A stretch of 64,000 nucleotides of DNA from Berberis thunbergii. Taxonomy: Eukaryota > Streptophyta > Magnoliopsida > Ranunculales > Berberidaceae. The notes below the pieces were generated by a model, which saw only the letters and a list, made by a program, of their open reading frames with translations, did no database searches and was not told the origin of the DNA. Where the stretch lies: positions 1 to 64,000 of the forward strand of contig QNQO01002094.1 of assembly GCA_003290165.1 (NCBI GenBank), written 5' to 3'. This document shows positions 47,397-60,075 of this stretch, in pieces (position 1 is the first letter of the stretch; every line of letters begins with the position of its first letter). Position numbers and translations under genes: made by a program.

Positions 47397-50300
47397 GCAT
47401 AGCTTTGTTGTGGCTTTCTTACAAGATATAGAATATGACATTGGTGATCATGATGATCCTGTGACTTGTAAACAAGCAATGGATGGCTCACAAAGCACAC
47501 TTTGGGAAGCTGCAATGAGAGAAGAATTGGATTCAATGAACAAAAAATGTTGTTTGGACTTTGGTTGAAGGTTCAGAATTTATTAAACCCATAGGCTGTA
47601 AATGGGTTTATAAAACAAAACGGGATGCACATAGACAGATTGAAAGATTCAAAGCACGCCTTGTTGCTAAGGATTTCACTCAGAGAGAAGGTGTGGATTA
47701 TACAGAAACTTTTTCATCAGTTTCCACCAAAGATTCTTTTAGAGTCATTATGGCCCTCATAGCTCATCTCGACTTGGAGTTGCACCAAATGGACGTCGAA
47801 ACTGCATTTCTTAATGGCAGTCTTGATGAAGATATTTATATGAAACATCCACCAGGATTCATTGAAAGGGGGAAGGAACACTTAGTGTGCAAGCTCAACA
47901 AATCCATTTATGGATTAAAACAGGCTTCTCGGCAATGGTATTTGAAATTTGACCAAGTTGTTCAATCATTTGGTTTCATAGAGAATAAGATTGATAGATG
48001 CATTTATATAAAGCAGGTTAAATGCAATTTCATTTTTATGGTTCTCTATATTGATGATTGATATTCACATAATTATTACATAATATATCCCTCAATTTAT
48101 ATATGTTAGTGTTTCGATTATTATATTTTATAGTAATTATTTCGTTTTCATGTCTTTGTAGGAATTTGAGCGTAAACGATGAAATCATATTAAAGCGACA
48201 AGTTAAGGAACGACAATTGGTCGATTCTAGTGGTGGTACAAAGTAGAGGGTCACACATCTAAACCCAAAACCTAAGCCCATAACCTAAATCCAAAACCTA
48301 ACCCATAAACCCAAAACCAAGCCCATAACTTAAATCCAAATCCAATGCTAAGCCCAATCAAACCCTAGACACATTCCCTCAATCACCAAAGATTCTGGTT
48401 TATTTTTTTTCCTTAAATCACTCATTGAACACTCTCCTGAACCTGTCCATATTCATTTTCTCCTAATTCTCTTTAAATACAAAAATTCAATGAATGAGAA
48501 AGGGAGGAAGAGAAGGGAAAAGAAAAATTACAGAAAATTAAACCCTCTTCCTCACAAAGTGATTTTCATCACACCAGAGCCACCACCTCACCCCACCACC
48601 ACCGTGCGAGCACCGTCACCACCACGAAACAGGGGAGTGACAACCCTGTTTCGCATCAGACATCTCCATGTCCCTGCTCCTCTCCCCTGTCCACACAGCC
48701 ACCACTACCATCTTGTTCTTCCACCATCAGCCACCCCGCACACCACGAAACAGACCACCACCGCCACTAATCACCGTGAATTAGAGGCGTGACAACCCTG
48801 TTTCACGTTAAAAACATCACTTCGCCACTGAGCCTTGCCATCACCACCATTACCCTTCATCTCGTCGTCCCTCCCTCTCTCTCAGCCACCACCACCGCAC
48901 GAGCACCGCCACCACCACGAAACATGGGAGTGACAACCCTGTTTCGCATCAGACCTCCGCCTCGCCACAAACCTTAATCCCCTCTCTCAGCCCTCCTTCC
49001 TATTTTTCTCCCTCCTCCACCTCGCTCTCTCTGTTCCCGCATCACAACAGACCGAGAACCACCACCACGCCACGAAACAGAGCCTCACTGCGGCTCTGTT
49101 CCGCCTCGCCGCCGTGACTGTTCCTCCTCTTCTCTCGGCCTCTCTTCATCTCGAGCTTCTTCCTGCATCCCTCTCTCACGACCACCGTCGCAAGCGGAGC
49201 GTCAACCAGCACGCAACCGCCGCGACAGGAGCAAAAACAGGGCTCCGCCACCGCTCTCTGTATTGATTTCTTTTGAGTTTTCATTACACTTCTCTCACTG
49301 ATTTTCCATCCCTCTCTCTATTTTGCAGGTCCGGACCAGGTTGGTGCAGGAGGACGCTCGCGAGGAGTGAAGAACAGCACCGCGAGCGGCGTTGTCGCGT
49401 TGGAGACGAAAGGCACTGTAGCAGAGGCGCGGGAATGATTTAAATTTAATTTTCACTATTTGCACCCCTGGTTTCTCTCTGTACTACCACAGAGCTTTTG
49501 TACTTCATTTTCTCGGAATTCGTGTTCGGACCAACTGCTGAGTACCACCACATCAAGTTTGCGACAAACTAAATGGGTTGTATAAGTTATTGTGATTGAT
49601 TTTACGGAATTGTGTGCTCAATTACTAATTACAATTTATTTCTGAAAGTTTTTGATAAATTGTTTTTGCTTGAAATAATTTGTTAATGTTTGATAGAAAC
49701 ATGATATAATTTAATTGGATTTTAACGATCACATATTCGGTGTAAGCAAGGGATTCTCATCCCTAAAGCTTCTCGTTTTTAAATTCAGTAATTTAGATTA
49801 AAATAATTTTTGCTAACTCATTGGTGAGTTGAAGCCCACAAAATCCACATTTTTCTTTTATTTTACTTTTCTTATTTTTAAATTTATTTGTAGTTTAGTT
49901 TTAAAATGTTGTAACCCCATTTTCCATTTAAATTAGTTTAAATTAAATTATAAATTTCAATTGCATCCACCTTCCTCATGGGATCGACCCGTACTTGCCG
50001 TTGTCTACCAGTTAGGCACCGTGCACTTGCGGTTATTACAAATGGGTTAAATTAGCCTATTTATTTATGTTAGTTAAACTCGCATCAATGATATACTTCT
50101 TGCTAGTTCAAGTGTGCAGCTACTTAATGACACAAAGCAAATGTTGTCAGCAAGCTTTGATATGAAGGATATGGGACAGGCACATTATGTCTTGGGCATT
50201 GAAATTACCAGAGATAGACTGAAGAAGACCTTGGGGTTATCCCAAAAGAACTATATTGATCGAGTTCTTAAAAGGTTTAATATGGAGAGTTGTAATGGTG

Positions 50301-51075
50301 GTGATGTTCCAATTGCTAAGGGTGATAAATTCTCTAATTCACAGTGTCCAGTGATTGATCATGAGATAGAGGTAATGAAAGATAAACCATATGCATCTCT
50401 TGTTGGTAGTGTAATGTATGTCCAGGTATGTACAAGGCCTGACTTAGCCTTTGCACTTAGTGTATTGGGAAGGTTTCAAGGGAATCCTGGTATTGCTCAC
50501 TGGAATGCAGGCAAGAAAGTTTTGAGGTATTTGAAGAAAACACAAGCTTATGTTTTGGGATTTCATAGTGTTGAAAATTCGGAAGTGCATTGTTATAGTG
50601 ATGCAGATTTGGGAAGATGTGTAGATGATAGAATGTCAACTAGTGGGTATATTTTCACATTAGCTGGTGGTGTTGTTTCTTGGAGAAGTAGAAAACAAAC
50701 CACTAGAGCTGTTTCGACAATGGAGTCAGAATATATAGGTTGTTTTGAGGCAATGAGACAAACTGTGTGGCTTAAGAATTTGATTTTTGAGATGAAAGTA
50801 GTGAGAAGCATTGAAAGACCAATTAGAATTCTTTGTGACAACACATCTGCAGTATTCTTTGCCAAGAACAACAGAAGATCAGAAGCTTCAAGACTCATGG
50901 ATATTAAGTATTTGAAGCTTCAAGATGAAATCAAAATTGGGACTGTTGATGTGGAGCATATTTGGCACCTATTACATGGTTGCAGATCCATTAACCAAGG
51001 CATTGCATGTGACAGCTTTTAAGAGACATTTGCCAAGCATGGGTTTGCAAACATCCATGGATAATGTTTAAATGT
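47397..51075 (+). pseudogene. Ty1/copia pol 3' half (RT-RNase H), split by a solo LTR
   Basis: The RT starts at about 47397 (AMDGSQSTLWEAAMREELDS), shifts frame near 47548, then is open to 48058: PIGCKWVYKTKRDAHRQIER, LVAKDFTQREGVDYTETFS, QMDVETAFLNGSLDEDIYM, SIYGLKQASRQWY and the catalytic VLYIDD. The coding sequence is interrupted exactly after the two Asp codons and resumes at 50093 with ILLASS, then GIEITRDR, YIDRVLKRFNM, RPDLAFALSVLGRF and RNase H motifs YSDADLG, VSWRSRKQ, STMESEY and CDNTSAV. Gag, protease and integrase are absent upstream. A polypurine-like ATGTGGGAG at 51070 suggests a 3' LTR start, unproven. Confidence 0.9.
48059..50087 (+). mobile_element. Solo LTR, Tat/Ogre-like Ty3, 2029 bp, with 5-bp target duplication
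   Basis: It begins TGATATTCACA and ends AACTCGCATCA and is flanked by the perfect direct repeat ATGAT (48054-48058 and 50088-50092). The end sequence, with GGGATCGACCCGTACTTGCC and GTGCACTTGCGGTTATTAC shortly before, is typical of Tat/Ogre LTRs. No gag or pol lies inside. It contains a degenerate CCTAAAnCC-like stretch at 48250-48350 and two CT- and CACCAC-rich ORFs (48490-48977) that I regard as noncoding. Excising the element with one target copy restores the copia RT reading frame. Confidence 0.88.
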
Positions 51076-51613
51076 GGGAGTAAGGTAATTGCCACATTTT
51101 GTTGTTGTTTGCATTTATGATCAGAGATTGCGCGTATTAAGATTACGAGTCCTTTTACATGACGATGTAATTCACTTATAAAAGTTCAACTCTAATAAAG
51201 TTTGTCTTACAATTTTGCAGAAATGTGAGACAAAAGATGACATCTGCAGTGTCATATGACCATTAAGAAATGTGGGACTTATAATGGTACCAAACAACTT
51301 TCATTTGAAGCCTCCATAAGACCAACGTTTCTTTGATTTGATTAGTTTGTGATTTTGGAACACTAATACTCTGTTTTGTATTAAGTTGTCTAACATTCAT
51401 CTAATAGATCATTGGATTCAGTTGAAAAGTTTATTGATCATAATTATTTAGTGATCATTGTATACTTATTTATATGGTTTGATTGCACTCATGTGGGAGA
51501 ATGTAGGAATTTCTCTATTATGTGAGTTTATCAAATAACTGACTCTTTGGAGAACAGTTACATAATGGAGGAAAACAAATAATTGACTTTCTGATAGGGA
51601 AAAGGAAACACAC

Positions 51614-51690
51614 ATGAGAAACAAAAAACAAAAAACAAAAAACAAAAAACAAATTAAAGAAAATGAAACAAAAAACAAAGAGAAACATTC
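51614..51690. repeat. (AAACAAA)n simple repeat
   Basis: AACAAAA-type heptamers in tandem just beyond the copia remnant, followed by degenerate units. Confidence 0.9.
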
Positions 51691-51837
51691 CTATATCAAG
51701 GAATGCCAAGACACCATGAAAGTGTCAAAACCCAAATCCCTAAACAAATTACAAGTCGAACCTATCCTCCACAGCAATTCTCTAATCTCGATAAAGATAG
51801 AGTGCTCTGATCTGTTGAGTCCTTCAAAGACCATTTT

Positions 51838-52290
51838 ATTTATTTATTTCCACACACACCACATGAGAACGTGAGGGACCCTACGCCATAACCACTCCCC
51901 CGACGGGAAGGATTAGCTTGAGACCACCAACTTAGCCAATCTAAAATGGAGCCTTGAAACATCAAACTCAAACCAAATTCTGCCAGAAAATTGCTCCAAA
52001 TGGATTTGGAGAAACTGCAGTGAAGCATCAAATGGTCCAGCATCTCGTCAATTTCATTGCAAAGCACACAAAGACTCTCTGTGTGGATTCATCTTTTCCT
52101 TAAACTATCTTTAGTCAAGATTTTCTCATGCAATACTGACCAACTAAAGAAATTAATTCAAGGAAAAAAGTTTTTCACTCATACCAGATTTTTGTGAGAG
52201 GAAATGAAGGGGTTAGAGTGGGTCTCATAATGAGATGTAGCCAACATATCCAAAAAAAAAATTCACCGAGAAGCCCACACCTTTACCCTT
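51838..52290 (-). pseudogene. LINE reverse-transcriptase C-terminal zinc-binding (zf-RVT) fragment
   Basis: The minus strand encodes HEKILTKDSLRKR, then SLCVLCNEIDEMLDHLMLHC and SFSKSIWSNFLAEFGL, with WLSWWSQ after. This is the zf-RVT region at the end of plant LINE ORF2 (C.LC....E...HL...C.F....W). A stop in the stretch before LCVLC and loss of the polymerase domain mark it as a truncated relic. Confidence 0.8.
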
Positions 52291-52680
52291 CCACACCAAA
52301 CTATCAGATCCCTCTGAGAGCATTTGGCTATCCATAGTATTTGTTGAAGATTTTTGCTATTATTTGAGTTTGTGACCAAAATATATAAATTTGGATGCAG
52401 ATTTGTATGAATAAAAGCAAAGATGAAGATAAGCCCTTAGAGGAGGAAAGAACTAAAAAAGTTGTCTACCTGCTTGTAAATGTATTCCTTTCCAACATTA
52501 TGAAAATAGAAAATTTCATCAAAAGATTTCAAGATTGTATATTTGGTTTTATTGAACTGATAATGAAATAACTCAACTGAATTTGATCAATTACAAAATT
52601 CAACACTCCACTATAAAATAAATAAATTAAAAAAAAAAACATTTCATTCACTCCAAATTAATCTTGAATCGTTGTAGAAT

Positions 52681-53797
52681 TCACATCGCTATATCAATCA
52701 TGTTCATGAGAAAGTTTTCCATCATCCGGCTCTCCATATCCACGGGACAAATAGCCTTCTGGTTGGGAAAAGATCGTTGAGCTTCTGCAAATTAAGAAAA
52801 CAAACCATGGTCATTATTTGATCAAATAATACTAATTAAGAACAATAGTATAGTAAATGGTGTTATGGTCTAGTGGTTAGGGCTATGAGTGTTTATTCCC
52901 CACCTCCTAGGTTTGAGACCCACCGAGTATAGCAAAGGTACTGGTCACCATTTTATTATTGTTATATTTCTATTTTCATTTTTTTAACCTGAAGGGAGTA
53001 AATAATTTCTTTGTTATATTTCTTCTTTCTTTTTTTTCTTTTTTTTTTTAATCCCAAAGGGAGTCTTATGAGTTGTACTTACTCTTATTGGCTTCCATGT
53101 AAGATGATGAGGAGATTTTGATTGGGCATGCAGAGAGAGGAAGAACAGGCAAATTCTCACAGTTGCAGATCTCAATCATGTAGCCATCTGGGTCATGGAA
53201 GAAGAGCTGATCAACCAAGATTCCTCCTTCCTCAACTATTGCACTTGCATACTTCATTCCCATATTTTCAAGCTTTCTTTTCACCAACTCTATGTCTGTG
53301 CACTGACCACATCAAAATCATAACATGTAAGAAAAAATGATCATATATAATCCTCAATCCCATCTACTGAAAACCACTCTTCCTTCCAATAAGTAGAGGG
53401 ACTCTTACTTGGAATGATATGTGATTATCTTTCGGGTTAATAACTTGAGGCTTTTGTTTGACGTCGTTCACCGAATTACACTGCAATAAATGTATGCCAA
53501 TCCCGTAGTTGAACAACCTGTCAAAAAAAGAGACTCAATCATGAACGAGTAAGATTCTAACCAAGATCGTAACTTTACTAGAAACTTTGACATGCGGGAT
53601 TGAAAACCTTATGAGATAATAATGACTTACCATGCACCTTCAAAGCTAAAAGAGGAAGGTCTTCTGATGAGAACAAAACCAAGGACTTCTTGATAGAATT
53701 TGGCAGATTCCATTACAGATTTGCAAACATAGGAGACATGGTTGAGGGAAAGCAAAGGTAGAGAAGTGGATAGAAGCTCTTCCTGGGGAATCACCAT
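52681..53797 (-). CDS. Glyoxalase I/VOC-family protein, GLYI4/GLYI7-like, 4 exons, intact
   Basis: Small cytosolic-type vicinal-oxygen-chelate protein. Exons: 53797-53631, 53517-53409, 53302-53083 and 52784-52681, GT-AG borders and consistent phase, 199 residues. One VOC domain spans residues about 15-145: LSLNHVSYVCKSV (metal-site His20), GAWLFNYGIGIHLL, NPKDNHISFQ (His88), VDQLFFHDPDGYMIEICNCE (Glu136). No transit or signal peptide is evident. Arabidopsis relatives GLYI4 and GLYI7 are annotated as glyoxalase I, which converts the methylglyoxal-glutathione hemithioacetal to lactoylglutathione, but classical activity of this subgroup is not settled. The C-terminal exon (KAQRSFPNQKAICPV...) is unlike the relatives I know, and intron 3 is mostly a SINE, so the last exon may have been re-formed. 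Confidence 0.88.
52855..53060 (+). mobile_element. tRNA-derived SINE, copy 2, inside GLYI intron 3
   Basis: GGTGTTATGGTCTAGTGGTT carries the A box (TGGTCTAGTGG, 52866-52876). The B box GGTTTGAGACC is at 52910-52920, and a T-rich 3' part with AACCTGAAGGGAG follows. The head matches copy 1 at 46793. It occupies most of the 298-bp intron 3 and lies antisense to the host gene. Confidence 0.7.
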
Positions 53798-56640
53798 TAT
53801 GTGTCTCTCTATTGCTTACAAATGCACTCTCTTCTCTTCTCTATGACTTACAAATGCAATATCTTAGTATTGATAGATGAGTATGTGTGTTTATATACAG
53901 AAATAAATCAGCAAGTCATATTCTTTAATCTCAACTATCAACATTATTAATTACTTGCACGTTTTAGAGCTATATACTTGCTGGATTCTAATCATATATG
54001 GAAAATTTACTCCCCTTTGATGGACAACCCTAATGATTGTATTACTTGGACTTGTTATTAATGAAGGATTAAAAATTTCTTAATATATTTCATTTTTTTT
54101 TCTTATAATACTATTATTATTAGCATAAAAAATATTGCAACGCTACATACATTCATGAGATCTAGACGCCATGGACGATGGCTATTTGGTGTACCTACTA
54201 ATCCTCTTATAACAACCATCGCGCTCAAAAAATGAACGCTTTTTTGTTAATCATGTCTAATGATAAGAAAAAAAATGCCAAACAATTTATGTTTTATTTT
54301 ACTTTTAAGGTGTTAATTAAAAGTTAATTTTTAACAAAAAGTTAAAAGTTATGCAAAATCTAGACATGTTATTAAAATTTTGTTAACTTTCAATATGGTT
54401 TCTTTGGCATAGTTTTCTAAGCTTGGCATTGGAGATTAGGTTTTTTTTTTTTTTTTGATAAAAGCATAATGCATTATTAGTTGATGATGCTTGCGTAATA
54501 AATTCAGCTAAATTTGGTATTAGCCTTAGAAGAAAATTATCTTCTTTTTTTTCACTTTTTAATTTCATGCCAATTCAATTTACTAAAAATACCATCATAC
54601 GCGTTATGTCAACGTAAAAATTTAACTAAAAGATTGTTCTAAAAATGTTAGTGTACTCAGATAAACCTAATTACAAGCCATTTAATCAGTCATATTTGCG
54701 TGTTTAACATTGTATATAAAAGAGTGTACTAATATGTAACTTGTTGATTAATTTTGGTATTTAAATAAAATCAGTCATTCCTTGGTAATACCTCATTGTC
54801 TATTCAAAAATTATTTTGACACTTCATCATTTGCTGCTCCTTATCCTTATTTCAGTAAGGTTGGTGGATCATTTATATATATTAATATGTTTTCTATTAA
54901 TATACATGTGTCATTAATACCAATTAATTTTTGTCTAGATTTATCTTCATTTCTACATAATAAGCAAGACAACTATCTATAATATTCTCACAAATATATA
55001 GTTTTCAGCATACATATTTTATCCATGTAATCATATTATGTTAGTGTAACATAATTACTTTCATCGATAACATACTTCATAAGTAACCATCATAGATCAC
55101 GGCTTATCTAAAATGTCTTTTTAAAGAAACTCTCATTTAATCTCTATTTGTAACTAGAATTCCGTATGTGCATGTCTTTCGAAATCCTGAAAATGCCTAC
55201 TCTCATTTCTACGATGTTTGATATTTGGTGTCTGGTGTGTGTCTGGGTACCAGACACTGTAGATGTGTATGGAGATAGGAAATAAAGCCCATGAAATTAT
55301 ATCTCCATACACATCTATGGTGCCTGTACCAGCACGTAGAAGAGTTCAATGCCTACATATTTCCCCTACATGTTTGTTAAAAGGTACCACGAAATTTTCA
55401 AAAGCACATACATGCCTACCTAAAACCCGGCAATTTGGACAGCAATCTGTTAAAGGAGTTGATGAACCGTCCTGCTCGATAATATACATGTTACACTCAA
55501 TCATAGTCAACACAAAGAAGATTGACCTAAGCATGGTGATTACCTTGGACTAGTACTTGACGCAGGCTATACATGCAAACATTCCCATATTTACTTCTTC
55601 TTTTTTTACCCTCGATACGATACTTAATTAGTGAATTAAAAAATTTTTTATTAGCACGCTTCAATTTGTGTGTTTTATTTTCTCTTTCATTACAAATACA
55701 TTGCAATTTACAAAGGATAATATATTAAAATATGCGAGAAATGAACAATTCTAATTTTCAAAAATTTATGATTAACATTTTTTCATTAATTTTTTAAAAG
55801 TTTTCAATGATTAGAGGAACAACTTGTAATATACTTGGATGATTCTAACTAATTAATGAAAATTTTGTTTATAATATACCAATATTAAAGGCGTTCTACG
55901 TTATAAATAGAGAAGCTTTTTAAGTTATGTTCATATAAGGTATGTCTAAAATACCCGTAAAAACGTTTTTCTCAACATTATCTTCCTTTTGGTGGGGATT
56001 GTAAAAAATGTGAACTTTGAAGACATTTTAGGGCTTCTTAATATGTAACAAGGCATGAATAGTTTTTTTTCATTTAAAAGACATTAAAACCTTTTGTCAA
56101 TTTTCACCTAGCTTTTGATTTTTATTATAAATATTATAAAGTTGAGAGGACAAAATTAAAAATCAAGAAATCGGGTTGAAGCACTCTCCACTGTTCATCA
56201 AGACCTTCTTGCGTTGTATAGTCCAGATAAATATATGACATCATAATTAAGCCTTCTAGGGGATTCAAGAAGGATGGTTAGTGATGGAAGAAAATATGGC
56301 AAATGAGCTTAAATTTCAAACCAAACTGCTCACGGTACCTATTATAACAGGGTGATCAAGTATGGGGTGGTGCCCTACTTGGTTTTAATTTTAATGACCT
56401 CTGTACATGTGGGTCATGGTGGGGTTGTGGACAGCTCAACCACCTCTGAGGGCAACCCAGGCTCTTTATTGCATAGTACATTTTTTTTGGGCCAGAACAA
56501 GGACCATTTCGAAACTTCTAGCTTAGCTACAATCATAAGTCATGGCAGCAACCATGTGCCTAAATTGTTGTTCCTGGTTTTGGAAACATAGAGAACTTTA
56601 TGAATACATTTATGGTGAGCTAAAGCTTCCATTTGGAGTA
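53798..56640. other. GLYI upstream region and AT-rich intergenic; no gene recognised
   Basis: Only short ORFs without family match. A perfect hairpin, AGATGTGTATGGAGAT...ATCTCCATACACATCT, lies at about 55262-55317. Confidence 0.55.
55262..55317. repeat. 16-bp perfect inverted repeat
   Basis: AGATGTGTATGGAGAT at about 55262 and its exact reverse complement at about 55302 are separated by about 24 bases (loop AGGAAATAAAGCCC...AATT). It is a hairpin with no coding context. Confidence 0.8.
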
Positions 56641-56790
56641 ATTCTTGCTTGCTGGCCTGGGTCCAGCTGTTTGGTTGCTGTCTGGGGCGAAAATATACTT
56701 TTGTTTAGGGTTAAAGAGGTAGGGCAAAAGTATATATTTACCCCCCCCGATAGCAACCTCGCACCTTTCCCAGGCCAGTTAGAATTGACG
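56640..56790. mobile_element. Foldback MITE, copy 6
   Basis: The left arm TTCTTGCTTGCTGGCCTGGG... GGTTGCTGTCTGGGGCGAAA... pairs with ...TTTACCCCCCCCGATAGCAACC... CCCAGGCCAGTTAGAATTG. The loop has GGGTTAAAGAGGTAGGGCAAAAG. It is non-coding and in the family of copies 7-9. Confidence 0.75.
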
Positions 56791-57557
56791 ATAGAGCTTG
56801 GTCCCAAAGCAGTGAAAGGTGATCCTACTCTACTCTTTTCTACGTGAATTTGAAAAAGTTGGAAAAGGATAGAGTTGGTATAAACACGGCCAAATCACCT
56901 TTCCAAACACAAATAAGTACTTTCAAGCTCTCTAAAATTTTTCCATTTCAACACATCATCCTCATCTATCTCCCAACAACTATGTATTTACGCAAGTTTA
57001 CTAAGTTCACATGTCCATGAGATCAAAAGGTTTTCTTTATTAGATTGTGTATAGAGTTATTAATATTGTTATTTAGATTAAGCAAGTTGTTCCTATTTAC
57101 TAAAACTTATTTGACTACTTGCATGGAGTTGTTTTTTTTTTTTTCCTATTTTCTATAATGTATCATTAGTGGATTTATTTAATTCAAATTCAATGACATT
57201 GGGTACAATGAATGGTGATCATTTTGTACATCCCCTAATTTTAAAAACAATATATGACCACCTGCATTTGACAGTAGATTCAACCGGAATGGCAACCACC
57301 CATTAAAAATTTAAAACATCTCCCAACTGTGATCTCACTCAAACATGCTGCTATTTTTCGCATCTATTATCGTGCGTCAATTATTGTCCGGCTTCATCAT
57401 TTTTTATTATTGAAAATGACCTTTATCTTCTTTTTTTCCATCTACAAGTTGATTTACTTAAATTGTACAACCCTGTGTTTAGCCATCAGTCCCAATTCAA
57501 ATATATTATGTACAGTTTGATGTGGACTCAAAACCCCTCCAGGTGGACGCTTGTGGA

Positions 57558-57561
<4 letters not shown>

Positions 57562-57588
<27 letters not shown>
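57562..57588. repeat. Poly-T tract of about 27 bases
   Basis: A T homopolymer just before a foldback MITE. On the minus strand it is a poly-A run, but no SINE or LINE body was seen next to it. Confidence 0.85.
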
Positions 57589-57701
57589 GGAAGGCGAACC
57601 GAATTTTTAAGAATTCCATAACCTATCAATTGTGTGAAAACTATATGTTAGAGCTATGTTGCGAACTTGAGAAAGGCAATGCCAATGTGACATTACCGAA
57701 A

Positions 57702-57895
57702 TTCTAGCTGGCCTCAGAAAACCAGCCTGGTTGCTGCCTGAGTGGGGCAAAAAGACAATTTTGCCCCTCCCCTCCCCCATTTTTAAACATTTTCTAGAGA
57801 AGTGTTTAAAGAGGGAGAAGGGCAAAATTGTATTTTCACCCCAGGCAGCAAACCAGCTGAGGTACCCAGGCCCTGTAGAATAACTCGTGACATTT
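57702..57895. mobile_element. Foldback MITE, copy 7
   Basis: ATTCTAGCTGGCCTCAGAAA... TTGCTGCCTGAGTGGGGCAA... ATTTTGCCCCTCC pairs with GAGAAGGGCAAAATTGTATT... CCCAGGCAGCAAACCAGC... GTAGAAT. The loop is AAACATTTTCTAGAGAAGTGTTT. Confidence 0.8.
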
Positions 57896-57899
57896 AACA

Positions 57900-60075
57900 G
57901 CACTGCTGTTCTATTTAAATTTTTTTGCACCACCTAACCGCACCAAAATATTTGGTTTTCCGGTAGATGACAGCGAACAGTATGGTATTTTACCCCATGA
58001 ACGCAATTCATCCCATTGTTTTCTGCCTTAATCTGAACTAGGTGCCCAAATCCAAATATCTAAAAACTTCAAGATCAAATCTGAGATTCCACATAAACAC
58101 TGATCTTTCAGTATATAATATATAAGTCAGATACAAATTCACCACCGGATCCAATAAACAATTTCAAACAGATTCTTGACGTTGTTTTAATAATAGCTGA
58201 GAATGAAGCATGAATGGAATCAGAATAGAGAAGTGCAAAAATGGGATCACTGAAACAGTGCAACGAAATGGCTTTATAGGTCAACTTTATGCATATGGGT
58301 ATTTAAATAAGAGAGACAAATCTCAGTCCCCTTTTTTAAACAAATCGAGTTCAGTAAACATGAGAGTATCGCATTGCTTGAAGAACCAAAATCCATGTAG
58401 TCGACCCCAAAATCTCGAGAATGGACTTTGATGATGATGAACTAACTGCAAGAGTCATGTTTAAGCACACAAACCCTACCAACCAAAGGAAGTTTTCTAC
58501 ATATTTTAGGTCTCAACAAATTAATTGGTTGTATTAACATTAACTAACATTTCAATCTAGCCCGTAGCTTACACTTGAATTCAATCTATAAACTACACCC
58601 ATGATGTGCACATCAAGTTAAGAGGATCTATTACAGATTTTAAGACAAATACAATCTTAGAAAATAAAGATGCATTCACACACATTATTGTTTATTAATA
58701 CCTCTGGATGGAGATAGAGCCATCTCGCTTGTAAGACCCTAAACACGAAACTTGTTCAACATCTATAGAGATAACAGACATTATTTTAGGGTTAAGAGTT
58801 GGTAGCCAGTCGATTCCTCGACTATCACGTGTCAATAAAATATTAGAAACCCCAAAGTGTGCTTTTGAAGTCTATCAATTTCTCTAATATCCACAGTATC
58901 TAGAGCAATCTACAAAGCATTTGGCATTCAAAACTTGATAAAAATATAAGAAACATAGAGGACGTAAACAAAGACATTTGGAGAATCGCAAGGAACATTA
59001 GGTTCCAGCTTCCCAAACAAAGCATGTATTAGTAAATTCCAACACTGACTTCTCGTTATATTATGTTTTAAGCTCTCTGACAGTTGCAATGACTGCGCCA
59101 ATGTAATAACATTACACTGCCAACAAAACCTAATCATTCTTACCTTTGCATGTTATTTAAATAATAATAGTATGATGTTATTTGGATAATGTTTGTTCCT
59201 ACTAAGCAAAGAGAACATTATTGGACTTCAGATCCTTCTAAAGAGTCTTGCTTGATGTGTTTTCACCTAAAACTATATTTTTCACCAACTCGAAAAGTAT
59301 CCCTTTTATGGCAGTGACATGTATCTTTGCTATTTTACAACCAAGGGTAAACAGGCAAGTTCATCCAAATATTAGCCAAACCTAATTTTATTCACCTACA
59401 TGGTAAGATCTCTGCAACCAACATTGATTCAAAGGAAAGTTGGTTTTACACAGGCAACAGAGGCTTCTAACTCGTATTTTTATCCATGTCATGACATACC
59501 AATGGAATCCATCAGCATTCGTGGGGAGCAGTTTGAGAGCCCGTATATTTCGCTTTTCAGACAGGCAGGTTAACTAGGATTACTCACATACAAGTAGGAA
59601 GACGGTGACAGCCATGTATCGATTCAGCAGTTCGGTATCTTAGCCATTTACTTAGATGTATGTACATAAGTATTATGTACCAAAGAAGATTTTTGACGAA
59701 ATTTTGAATTGATATGCAACTCAAGTTCAACCATAGAATACTTATGCACCATGGACTTTTCATGAATATTCAAAAATAAAGATCACAGTTTTTGCATTCA
59801 TCATGATTTGACCATAAACATTTCAGTGTCAAGAATTCAAGCTTTATATTGTACAATATTTGCTATGCTTCCTTAGCAATTTGAGACTTGCTTTTCAACT
59901 AGGATTCCCATGCATTGCCAATATGGGTTCCAGAAGCGAGTTAGTCTGAACAACTCATGTTCATTGATGAATAACCTTTTTGCTAAAAAAAGTTAATGAT
60001 GACAATTGTCCACCACACAGACTAAAAATGGTGGAAATTCACAACATGCAAGCTATATCAAAATAGTACCTTTTT
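57900..60075. other. BBX19 3' flank; no gene recognised
   Basis: AT-rich, with short ORFs only (for example 58210-58431 and 58928-59137), none with a recognisable motif. Confidence 0.5.

Noticed and set aside
48250..48360. Interstitial telomere-like CCTAAA repeats
   Set aside because: Units vary (CCTAAACCC, CCATAACC, CCTAAATCC) and are not a true CCCTAAA array; they lie inside a solo LTR and are part of it.
48490..49284. Pro/Thr-rich ORFs in the Tat-like LTR
   Set aside because: CACCAC-rich low-complexity sequence on both strands inside an LTR; not a gene.
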